A DNA stretch of 33,283 bases from Alphaproteobacteria bacterium (GTDB lineage Bacteria > Pseudomonadota > Alphaproteobacteria > Rhizobiales > Rhizobiaceae), in assembly GCA_024280375.1 (NCBI GenBank), contig JAJRQF010000025.1:1-33283 (forward strand), given 5' to 3'. The notes beneath the pieces are model-generated. The model searched no databases, was not told the DNA's origin, and saw only the letters and a program-made list of their open reading frames with translations. Below, one piece after another: positions 16,329-23,319 of this stretch (position 1 is its first letter; each line of letters starts with the position of its first letter). Position numbers and translations under genes: made by a program.

Positions 16329-16419
16329 GTCAAAAACTCTTAAAGGAATTGAGAATCAGTATAGGTGCTAGGTTTTGATACGTCACCACCTGAGTTGTCA
16401 AAATGAGTACTTTTTGACA
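16329..16419. promoter_or_regulatory. res-like site of the resolvase
   Basis: Two inverted-repeat pairs share the half-site TGTCAAAA: TGTCAAAAAC (16329-16338) facing GTTTTGATA (16372-16380), and TGTCAAAA (16396-16403) facing TTTTTGACA (16411-16419) across 7 bp. Several dyad subsites just upstream of the resolvase gene are typical of res, where the enzyme both recombines and represses its own gene. Confidence 0.55.
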
Positions 16420-16572
16420 CAGGCAACTAAATCGTTTCTAGCTGGTGTAATTTGACGTTTGGATGATTATTTATAAATGGGGAGGACTGGATAGGTTGCG
16501 GGACCCAACTGACACTTGGAATCAGGCAGCACACTAGGCTCGGCTTGCGGAGGCTGTCGTAAAGCATCTGGC

Positions 16573-17421
16573 CTAAAGATTGAAATTAAGCGCCACAACA
16601 ACTGCTATGATGCCATTATCGTTATAATCGCAAAACATCTCTGCGCTTTTTATCGTGAGCCCTTCGAATTGTGTGTTGGATATGTTTTTGAGGGTGATAA
16701 CATCGGACAACTCAGGATTGGCCACAGCGGCCAATATTTTTGCAACGCATTCTTTTATTTTCGAATGCACCCACGATGCGGGCTTGTTAAGGTATGCACT
16801 AATGTAGGGCGTAAGGGTTTTCAAAGTTGAGGGCCACAACGTCGGGTTATGTGGCAGCAACGTCAACACGCCGCGTTGAGGGATGATTGTGTTACGGCAT
16901 TGCAGGGTGGCACCCCAATCCTCTGTAGTGTTAAGCTCGAAACCAGCGCGGAGTATCCTTCTAATAGGGCCACCGGATTTTAGCAAGGGCGCGAGCATTT
17001 GACGACACCTGGTATAGGCGATGTCAACTATCTCGCGTGTGGGCATTGAGCGCAACGTTGAGCCGTAAGCACATTCTTCCCAAGAGCCGTGGCTGTCGGA
17101 AAGTATTCGATACTTGGATAACTCAACCATGCGATTATACACATCCCGCGATGGAGCGGCGTTCTGCGGTATGCTTAGGTCATAACGGCAATAATTAAGA
17201 AGCTGGCTAGATTGCAAAAACACTGACATGCTCAACCCGAACTTCCAACGTTTGTCCTCGCGATAACACACTGCTTTGCTTTTGCCGTCGAACAAAGTGC
17301 AACTATAATCCTTGGCTTTAGCGGCAGCTACGAGCGCTTGCAGATCGGTGGGGTCGTTTGAAGCGTGCGCCGTGGCGTATGTCCCGAGAACGACCCAAAC
17401 AATAAGAATAGCTTTCAACAT
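16573..17421 (-). CDS. Secreted cysteine-containing protein, unknown
   Basis: The N terminus is a typical Sec signal peptide (LKAILIVWVVLGTYATAHA, cleavage near residue 20), so the 260-residue mature protein is probably periplasmic. It has about nine Cys residues (for example YSCTLFDGKSKAVC, ECVAKI, MFCDYN), suggesting disulfides. Ribosome binding site AGGAG is well placed before ATG 17421. I recognise no family. It lies alone between a resolvase and GmrSD. A periplasmic product in a defence region could act in superinfection exclusion at DNA entry, but it may equally be unrelated cargo. Confidence 0.7.
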   Translation of the reverse strand: MLKAILIVWVVLGTYATAHASNDPTDLQALVAAAKAKDYSCTLFDGKSKAVCYREDKRWKFGLSMSVFLQSSQLLNYCRYDLSIPQNAAPSRDVYNRMVELSKYRILSDSHGSWEECAYGSTLRSMPTREIVDIAYTRCRQMLAPLLKSGGPIRRILRAGFELNTTEDWGATLQCRNTIIPQRGVLTLLPHNPTLWPSTLKTLTPYISAYLNKPASWVHSKIKECVAKILAAVANPELSDVITLKNISNTQFEGLTIKSAEMFCDYNDNGIIAVVVALNFNL

Positions 17422-17856
17422 TATAATCTCTCCTAATTAATCACTTCATGTGAAAATACCAATTAGCATCATCCACAAACTTTTTCTTTGAACCGAAGCT
17501 GCCCGTTCCCAATTCTTTAGCAGATATAGGTCACACTTGGACACAGGGGGTATTTGAAGGTCAACGCAATTGAATCTTCGTAAATTTGAGAACTGATAAG
17601 CCGAATGCCAACTACGAGCCCAAATTTACAGTCGGTGTAACAGAGCATCGGGCAGTTCTCGGTAACTGTTTTGGGCTTGTGTTGGTGCATCGCCATAGCG
17701 GAGGGAAGGGACTGGGAGCGAACGTTTCTGGGCAACGAAAAATTACGGCAAGGCTTTAGGATAGATCGAACTCGAATTCCGGCAACTCTGGATCCGCGCT
17801 CTGAACGTGCTGGCCGACCTTAACCGTGGGGGAGTGGACATCGACCGATGTTGGAC
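17422..17856. other. 435-bp stretch without a supported gene
   Basis: A minus-strand frame (17517-17735) starts with TTG, lacks a ribosome binding site and has no recognisable motif. Near 17770-17850 a plus-strand frame (ending RALNVLADLNRGGVDIDR) looks protein-like but has no start, and could be the remnant end of a displaced gene. Confidence 0.4.
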
Positions 17857-19941
17857 TCACTTGTTTTTCAAAAATAGAAGTTGCTTTTTCACCTTCTTAC
17901 TTTCAAATCTAATGCACCAGCGCTCTTCCATAAAGTCCAACAATTTAAGGCCACGTTTTTGAATATGTTTCGGGGACCATTTCTTTTTTATGGACACCTC
18001 GATTTCCGAGTGTGAACCATCCGCATAGCCATTGCGAATTTTATCACCATTTTTAGCAAATTTTGGTTTCTTCTTTCTTGTAAATGAATCATTTTGCAAT
18101 GAAGAGTTAATAGAGGCTGACAACAAAAGAAGATTGCCTAAACTTCCACCATAGTTCTTTTTTTGTTCGTCAGAAAGACCGCCAAATCCATCTGCCCAGG
18201 CATCGGTTTCAGTTTGCGGGTAAACATGCTCGATTGAGATTCTATCTTTCCCTGTTTTAAGTAACGATTCCCAGTCAACTTTTTGCTGCCTGCTTTCCTC
18301 CAGAAGGTTTAATTCATATTCATAGAGAAAGTAACGCAACCCCGCCCAACCATAGTACCCCTTACCAGCTTTGAATTTTTTTGCTAACAAACCATGTAAA
18401 TCTTCGTGCCAGAAATCGCCACCGGCCCGAAATGCAAAAGCAGATGAGTCATCCAGCTTTTTTGACAACCCATCAGGACTCAGGGCCCCTTGATCCACTT
18501 CACGGGCAGCGTTGTAGTATACGCTGCTATGGTAATTTGACCTTGCAGTGGTTAATCGAAATACGATAAAAGTGAACCGTTCTATTCTTTTAAATGCCTT
18601 TATCCGATCCTTCTCGGTTTTAAAATTCTTCAAAAGAGCCATGACAAGAGGCCTAAAATACACAATACCTAAGCGGTTGAGCCGTGCAATTTCGAGACGC
18701 TCTTTTTCTGTTAAGACACCATCCAAAGCGGGATAAAAAGACTGGAACCAGTGAACAACTGAAGCCTTCAAACTATCCACATATTCGCGAATTTCACTTG
18801 GTTTCAATTCAGCACGGCTAACAGTTGCAATTTCACTATCTGCACCATTACCGTTTTCTTCATCGGCATCCAAATCAATCTGTTCTCTAACCTCCTGAAT
18901 TTCTTCTAATGAAACTTGTCTCTCGACTTTCTTATGAACCCGTTTTGGAGAGAACTGCTCATCCAGCAAAAACCGGATATAATCGTTCCCCTTCTGCCTG
19001 GAATATTTGAAATACATTATCCAATGCGCTTTAAGAAAATCATCATCATTCAAAGGCTTCTGCTTGTTGCGCCCCAACTGATGGTATATTTCTTTCCACG
19101 CATCATTAATAGCAAGTCTCAAACTAGTCCTGTCGGCAGAATCCAATTCGTCATCACTATAAAGCGTTGTCAGGTAAATAAGACGATTCTTCAAAAGCTC
19201 CAGATCAGATAATTTTTTTCCACGGTTGTTCATCGTTTCAAAGGCAACAAACACATCAAATTCATCGTGAATAATGTACTCGTTAAACAAGAACCGCTTC
19301 ACTAAAGTTTTGTAGATAGCCCGAATTCCTTCCAAACCTTCTTTCTTATGCAATTCAGTAAACTGCCAACTAAAATAATCTTTGGCATTGGTCAGGTTCA
19401 GCGTATAAAAAGTTTCCTGCAATGAACCCGCCCCAGGCTCTCCCAAAATACGATGGCGCAAATAATCATAACTTGGATTATCTTCAGTGTAGCCAAATTT
19501 ATAGGTGCGAAAATGATCTCCAGTTGGCTTCACCTTAAACAGGAACCGATCCTGTACGGCAGCTACACTCAAGCTATCAGTAATATAAATAGAATCCTCA
19601 GACTTATCTTCGTTTTCCGGCAGAGCTTTGATGAAATCCACAAAAGTCTGCAAAATAATCACGAAAGTTGCTAGCCTCTGCTGTCCATCCACGATGTGAT
19701 AAAGCTGGTATGAATGGTCATCTACCAGCCAATATTCTTTTTCAGTGAGCCTAACTGATGTGCTGGGAACTGCTTTTAATGTCAGAACTCCGACATAATG
19801 GGAGCGGTCGTCCGACAGGTTGATCAAGTCCTCCCAGAAATCTTTTAATTGCTCATGCTGCCATGCGTATCCGCGCTGATAATCTGGGATACGGAAGATT
19901 TTTTCTTTGAAAAGGCTGTCTAGTGATCGGGGGGCTTCCAT
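17857..19941 (-). CDS. GmrSD-type modification-dependent restriction enzyme (DUF262-DUF1524)
   Basis: A 694-residue fusion. The N-terminal DUF262 domain has IPDYQRGYAW (18-27), the canonical HIVDGQQRL (82-90) and FETMNNRGKKLSDLELLKN (in part, about residue 230-250). The C-terminal DUF1524 domain has the HNH-type motif IEHVYPQ with His572, followed by SLGNLLLLSASIN (about 600-612). Fused GmrSD enzymes cut DNA with modified cytosines, such as glucosylated hydroxymethylcytosine, using NTP hydrolysis by the DUF262 part. Long acidic and Lys-rich linkers lie in the middle. Ribosome binding site TTAGGAT precedes ATG 19941. It appears monocistronic and intact, so it is likely an active anti-phage gene of the element cargo. 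Confidence 0.9.
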   Translation of the reverse strand: MEAPRSLDSLFKEKIFRIPDYQRGYAWQHEQLKDFWEDLINLSDDRSHYVGVLTLKAVPSTSVRLTEKEYWLVDDHSYQLYHIVDGQQRLATFVIILQTFVDFIKALPENEDKSEDSIYITDSLSVAAVQDRFLFKVKPTGDHFRTYKFGYTEDNPSYDYLRHRILGEPGAGSLQETFYTLNLTNAKDYFSWQFTELHKKEGLEGIRAIYKTLVKRFLFNEYIIHDEFDVFVAFETMNNRGKKLSDLELLKNRLIYLTTLYSDDELDSADRTSLRLAINDAWKEIYHQLGRNKQKPLNDDDFLKAHWIMYFKYSRQKGNDYIRFLLDEQFSPKRVHKKVERQVSLEEIQEVREQIDLDADEENGNGADSEIATVSRAELKPSEIREYVDSLKASVVHWFQSFYPALDGVLTEKERLEIARLNRLGIVYFRPLVMALLKNFKTEKDRIKAFKRIERFTFIVFRLTTARSNYHSSVYYNAAREVDQGALSPDGLSKKLDDSSAFAFRAGGDFWHEDLHGLLAKKFKAGKGYYGWAGLRYFLYEYELNLLEESRQQKVDWESLLKTGKDRISIEHVYPQTETDAWADGFGGLSDEQKKNYGGSLGNLLLLSASINSSLQNDSFTRKKKPKFAKNGDKIRNGYADGSHSEIEVSIKKKWSPKHIQKRGLKLLDFMEERWCIRFESKKVKKQLLFLKNK

Positions 19942-20242
19942 GAATATCCTAACTTCAGAAAATAAGTTTTTTGCGGGTGAATATCATTGCACTCTGTTCG
20001 CGATTATTGTCAAATTTGGTGTTTGATAACATCAGGGATAGTCCCCCATTTTTAATCTAAGGCACATCGATAAGGCGTGTGAAATGCGATCTCGCGTAGG
20101 ATCGTTACTTTGACCACGCCTGATATCGTTTTAGGGGATGCGGCGTTGGCGATGTTGGGAACCAACAAGATTGACAGCAATGCAGTGACTATCTGACTTG
20201 GGGCAACGGTGGGGCGCGCGCGCACCTGGGTTTCGCCATGGT
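19942..20242. other. Intergenic region between cargo and satellite core
   Basis: No gene seen. AGGCGTG (20072-20078) and CACGCCT (20115-20121) form a spaced inverted repeat, with a small GCGATC/GATCG dyad between them. A copy of the G-rich dispersed motif closes the region at 20195-20216. It marks the boundary between defence cargo and replication genes. Confidence 0.5.
20195..20216 (+). repeat. G-rich dispersed motif, copy A
   Basis: GACTTGGGGCAACGGTGGGG matches the core ACTGGGGACAACGGTGGGG with small changes. It lies just past the 3' end of the primase gene. Confidence 0.6.
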
Positions 20243-21358
20243 TTAATCCTTAAACTTATATTCGCTATTTCTGATCAACATTTTCTGCATGGTATCGTAA
20301 AGATATTTGATGTACTGCGCTTCCGTTGCCCGCTTTGTTGCAACAATGTTTGAGGGCAGGGCGCGTTTATCGTCGCCGGTCATTTTAGGACCTATTCGAC
20401 TGGGATAGTGAACCCACCCAACTTTCATCATCACCACAAACTTTGCGCAACAATTGTGAAGCTCATTTGATGTGTAGTCTCTGTCCCGTGGGAACGCCAA
20501 TAGGCGGCACACATTAAGCGCCAAACTCCACTCAACCTTACTCCAATCAACGTATGCTGTGTTTGCCTGAGGGTATGTGTTCGGGTAGTTCTGGTCATCA
20601 AATTTTGCTATTATGTCAGGATGCTTGCCAGCGAAGTGCTTGAGTGCGCGTCTTAGCGTTTTCATGTTGGCGTTAATATATGCTTGTATTGCAGCACCGG
20701 TGATGTTTGAATCTGTGACGATTTGGGCGTCAACCCCTATGACCTCACACAGCTGATCTGCTACGACTTGGGGAAGGTAGGTTATCGGCGTGTCGATCAT
20801 GCGCCCTGTCGCCCCCTGAACCTCGCCAAGTGTGAGAATTACATAAGACTGGTTGATCAGATCAAGGCCGGGGATGCGGGTGCTGATATTTCCTATCCTG
20901 CTTTTCAGTTTGGAATCCGTGCAATATACGAGTTGATGCTCACCGAAACCGCTCTGAGACACCTCATAATAGGTTGATCCGATTGCCGTCTGTAACTCGT
21001 TATGTTTGAACAACCGCTCATTATACGCGGTGGGGTCGCTGGCGAGGCGCTTGCGGTCATAATCAAAGATCAACCACGGGTCCTCTGATCTAAGAACCAA
21101 TCCGGCGTAGCACATAATGCCGTATTTTTGCCGATGGACGTTGCCTTGATTTACCGCCGTTTCAAGCGTCACCCAAGTGTCTGGATCGTTTGTTGATGCA
21201 AAATTCAAGCCGTCACCACGCATAAGGGCATTGACGTCTAAGGGTCGCTTAGGTTCGTTATCATCCGGGAATGACAGGCACCACTGCTTTGCCCCTGCAA
21301 GTAGACTGTCCCATATTGCGCGTGGAACAATAAAACGTGGCAGGGGCGTTGGTTTCAC
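20243..21358 (-). CDS. Primase-polymerase (AEP superfamily) replication protein
   Basis: The sequence follows the archaeo-eukaryotic primase/prim-pol layout: NFASTNDPDTWVTLETA before the core, then WLIFDYD (Asp99 and Asp101, metal binding), SQSGFGEHQLVY (Ser136, His141), and GLDLINQSYVILTLGE (Asp166), as numbered from the preferred start. It would make primers or copy the element DNA during satellite replication together with the 952-residue helicase encoded divergently. GTG 21358 is preferred because it overlaps the upstream stop as GTGA; a longer frame from GTG 21445 would translate a tRNA-like sequence. The C-terminal 150 residues are helical with no clear zinc site. It is the last gene of a three-gene minus-strand operon. 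Confidence 0.75.
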   Translation of the reverse strand: MKPTPLPRFIVPRAIWDSLLAGAKQWCLSFPDDNEPKRPLDVNALMRGDGLNFASTNDPDTWVTLETAVNQGNVHRQKYGIMCYAGLVLRSEDPWLIFDYDRKRLASDPTAYNERLFKHNELQTAIGSTYYEVSQSGFGEHQLVYCTDSKLKSRIGNISTRIPGLDLINQSYVILTLGEVQGATGRMIDTPITYLPQVVADQLCEVIGVDAQIVTDSNITGAAIQAYINANMKTLRRALKHFAGKHPDIIAKFDDQNYPNTYPQANTAYVDWSKVEWSLALNVCRLLAFPRDRDYTSNELHNCCAKFVVMMKVGWVHYPSRIGPKMTGDDKRALPSNIVATKRATEAQYIKYLYDTMQKMLIRNSEYKFKD

Positions 21359-21699
21359 TGCAAGTACACCGGGGCAGCTGCTCGTGCCTGAAATCCCCCG
21401 ACTGAGGAAGTCGGCGGTTCGAACCAGACCGGGACGGGGTTCCACGGGTTTGCAATTAAAACCAACAGTTTTTCTCCTACAATGGAAGCAGTATCAACTT
21501 CACCTGTCATTGAGCAAGCATCGCAAAGTTGGGCGTATGCCCGGCAGGCGTCTTGATTCCCGTTCTCACAGTCGGTTGCCAGAGCATACGCGACATTCAC
21601 TATCCAGCCATCGCGAAACCGAAGTGTGACAGCAACGTCCCCGCTGTCTTCTTGAACGCAATTAGTGACCTCAGCAAAATTCCACCCGCTGGTTAACAT
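21355..21699 (-). CDS. Hypothetical protein, 114 residues, coupled to primase
   Basis: ATG 21699 has a good ribosome binding site (AAGGAT, 9 bp away); ATG 21720, seven codons upstream, has none. The stop TGA overlaps the primase start as GTGA, so the proteins are co-translated. The central part (NVAYALATDCENGNQDACRA) has several Cys and acidic residues; no family recognised. The last 20 residues are encoded by a stretch resembling an antisense tRNA T arm (FEPPTSSVGGFQARAAAPV), which looks like an added tail. Confidence 0.55.
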   Translation of the reverse strand: MLTSGWNFAEVTNCVQEDSGDVAVTLRFRDGWIVNVAYALATDCENGNQDACRAYAQLCDACSMTGEVDTASIVGEKLLVLIANPWNPVPVWFEPPTSSVGGFQARAAAPVYLQ

Positions 21700-21734
21700 T
21701 GATATAGTATCCTTCCGCATTGTGATTGATTTTA

Positions 21735-22538
21735 TTATGGATATCCGGGGTAATAAGTTGAATCTGGCTCTGCCATGAACTCCTTGAACTCAACCTCACG
21801 TTGTATAATGGCGTCCGTTTGTTCCCTCACATATTTACTCATCGCCCGTTTGGTCATTTTTACGCTGCCGAGCACCCCATAAATGTAACATTCAAATTGA
21901 TTATCCAGAGGACCTCTAAGGTCTCTATCCCACACAAACCCAACCGGGCGTTCCCATGGTCGATACCCTCGTTTGGTCTCCGTATTATTGCGCCATTGCG
22001 CCAACACCCCGCCAACCCTCTTTGCGACAACTTCCTCAAAGGGGAAATCGTCCGGTCCAAGGATTGATTCCATGAACTCCGTGAAATCGTGATCCCGCAA
22101 GAGTCTATTAACGTGAATCTTAGAGGTAGATGTTTTGCCTTTGTATTCCAGCAACATACCAGCGACCCGGTTTGGTAATTCGCTGGTAACCATCATCAGC
22201 GGATCGCGTGGGACCAATTCCCCAGTAGGGTTGACGATAAACGGAATTATTGCGGCATTCGGATCAATGTAGGTCGCAAAGATATAATGCCTAAATTGGT
22301 AAAATGTTTTCGCCTCCTGCACTAATTCCAATATTTGCCGTTGGTTCGGGTATTCGCCATTCACACACGTTGCCCAAGCCTGCGCCTCAAGCTGCACCTG
22401 AAAAGGTTGCGAGGTATCGACAGGCACTATCTCAAGCACCCACACAGCACGCCTTGCCGTACAATATGTTTGTTCATACGGCACGTATGCAGTTCGTTCT
22501 GGTTGGTTGGAGTTACTGCCTACATTATACGTATTCAT
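21735..22538 (-). CDS. Hypothetical protein, 267 residues, first gene of primase operon
   Basis: First gene after the divergent promoter at 22592-22619. I recognise no domain. The protein is soluble, rich in aromatic and acidic residues, with VKMTKRAMSKYVREQTDAII near the C terminus and a Tyr/Pro-rich end. The gap to the next gene is 35 bp, so the order 267-residue protein, 114-residue protein, primase is one operon. By position it may be a replication accessory or helper-phage interaction protein. Confidence 0.65.
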   Translation of the reverse strand: MNTYNVGSNSNQPERTAYVPYEQTYCTARRAVWVLEIVPVDTSQPFQVQLEAQAWATCVNGEYPNQRQILELVQEAKTFYQFRHYIFATYIDPNAAIIPFIVNPTGELVPRDPLMMVTSELPNRVAGMLLEYKGKTSTSKIHVNRLLRDHDFTEFMESILGPDDFPFEEVVAKRVGGVLAQWRNNTETKRGYRPWERPVGFVWDRDLRGPLDNQFECYIYGVLGSVKMTKRAMSKYVREQTDAIIQREVEFKEFMAEPDSTYYPGYP

Positions 22539-22560
22539 AACTATTGACCTATTTATTTTG

Positions 22561-22619
22561 CAACAATTGTTGACAAAAACCCATTATTACAAATATACAT
22601 AAATACAATATATTGTCAA
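22561..22619. promoter_or_regulatory. Divergent promoters with operator-like palindrome
   Basis: Plus strand: TTGACA (22570-22575), 18 bp, TATACA (22594-22599), toward the XRE-like gene. Minus strand: TTGACA (22619-22614), 16 bp, TATATT (22597-22592), toward the primase operon. The two promoters face and overlap each other. CAACAATTGTTG (22561-22572), a perfect 12-bp palindrome, covers the -35 box of the plus promoter and is a good operator for the adjacent regulator. Confidence 0.7.
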
Positions 22620-22643
22620 TGATGAATAAATGGAATATTTACT

Positions 22644-22913
22644 ATGAATAATGTAAGTAAAAACGTAATTGTTGCTACGGGAAGGGTGGGTGTACTTAAG
22701 TACGTTCAACACCAACTAGCCTTGCTCCCACGCGGAACTCTTTCGTTTGATAAAAATTCACCAGTAAGTAGGCAGGCTATCACTGCTATTAAAAACAAAT
22801 CCGGCCGGTACAAAGTTAATCCTACTCTCAACAGTTTGGACGGCATATGTGATTTGCTCGGTGATGGGTATGAGATTGCCGTGATCAAACATGCTGACGC
22901 TGCGTCAGACTAG
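22644..22913 (+). CDS. Small XRE/Cro-like regulator
   Basis: The 89-residue product has a helix-turn-helix pattern: VSRQAITAIKNKSGRYKVNPT followed by LNSLDGICDLLGDGY, where the Pro-x-Leu-x-x-Leu and LG close are typical of XRE/Cro proteins. It lies directly after the divergent promoter with a palindrome and is the first gene toward the helicase. It probably represses or switches the two opposing satellite operons. No strong ribosome binding site before ATG 22644. Confidence 0.6.
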   Translation: MNNVSKNVIVATGRVGVLKYVQHQLALLPRGTLSFDKNSPVSRQAITAIKNKSGRYKVNPTLNSLDGICDLLGDGYEIAVIKHADAASD

Positions 22914-22927
22914 GCCAACGGTGGGGT
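22908..22927 (+). repeat. G-rich dispersed motif, copy B (degenerate)
   Basis: GACTAGGCCAACGGTGGGGT overlaps the stop codon of the XRE-like gene; it keeps CAACGGTGGGGT but has changes in the first half. Confidence 0.5.
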
Positions 22928-22989
22928 AGGTGCGACACATTTAATTGCGGCATTTAATTGATTGGCTGAAGAAATGGGAGGCCGCTAAG

Positions 22990-23133
22990 ATGGCGCATAA
23001 AACGAATAAGGACGGATGCAGGTCAAAACATCCGCCCTCAATAACAAAGGTCTTATCAACAACAAAGAACAAGACACGGGTCAATGATATCAAGTCCAAA
23101 ACAAATAGGCGAAAGCAAAAAACACCTAATTGA
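22990..23133 (+). CDS. Small basic protein, 47 residues
   Basis: A strong ribosome binding site GGGAGG (22976-22981) sits 8 bp before ATG 22990. The product is very rich in Lys, Arg, Thr and Asn (ending KTNRRKQKTPN), like small nucleic-acid-binding phage proteins. No family recognised. Confidence 0.4.
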   Translation: MAHKTNKDGCRSKHPPSITKVLSTTKNKTRVNDIKSKTNRRKQKTPN

Positions 23134-23166
23134 TAACAACAAACAACCGAAAGAAACGCCTGTCTG

Positions 23167-23310
23167 ATGACTGCGTTTATAAACAATAACAGCGATGCTG
23201 TCAACAACGTAAACGATAGCGTAACGGAATTAGTGCGGGCGTTTAACAGTAATATGTTGCGTGTTGTACAACAAAAAGAATACAAAGAACAAGATAAATA
23301 CTACTTGTAG
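23167..23310 (+). CDS. Small hypothetical protein, 47 residues
   Basis: Open frame from ATG 23167 to TAG 23308-23310, ending 9 bp before the helicase gene. The product is helical and Asn/Val-rich (NNVNDSVTELVRAFNSNML in its centre). Weak ribosome binding site. Position suggests it is co-transcribed with the regulator and helicase. Confidence 0.35.
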   Translation: MTAFINNNSDAVNNVNDSVTELVRAFNSNMLRVVQQKEYKEQDKYYL

Positions 23311-23319
23311 GCATACCGG

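Noticed and set aside
17517-17735. Minus-strand 72-residue frame
   Set aside because: TTG start, no ribosome binding site, unusual composition and no recognisable motif.
21364-21435. Functional tRNA gene
   Set aside because: T-stem and acceptor pairing fail and no proper anticodon stem forms; it also lies within overlapping coding frames.
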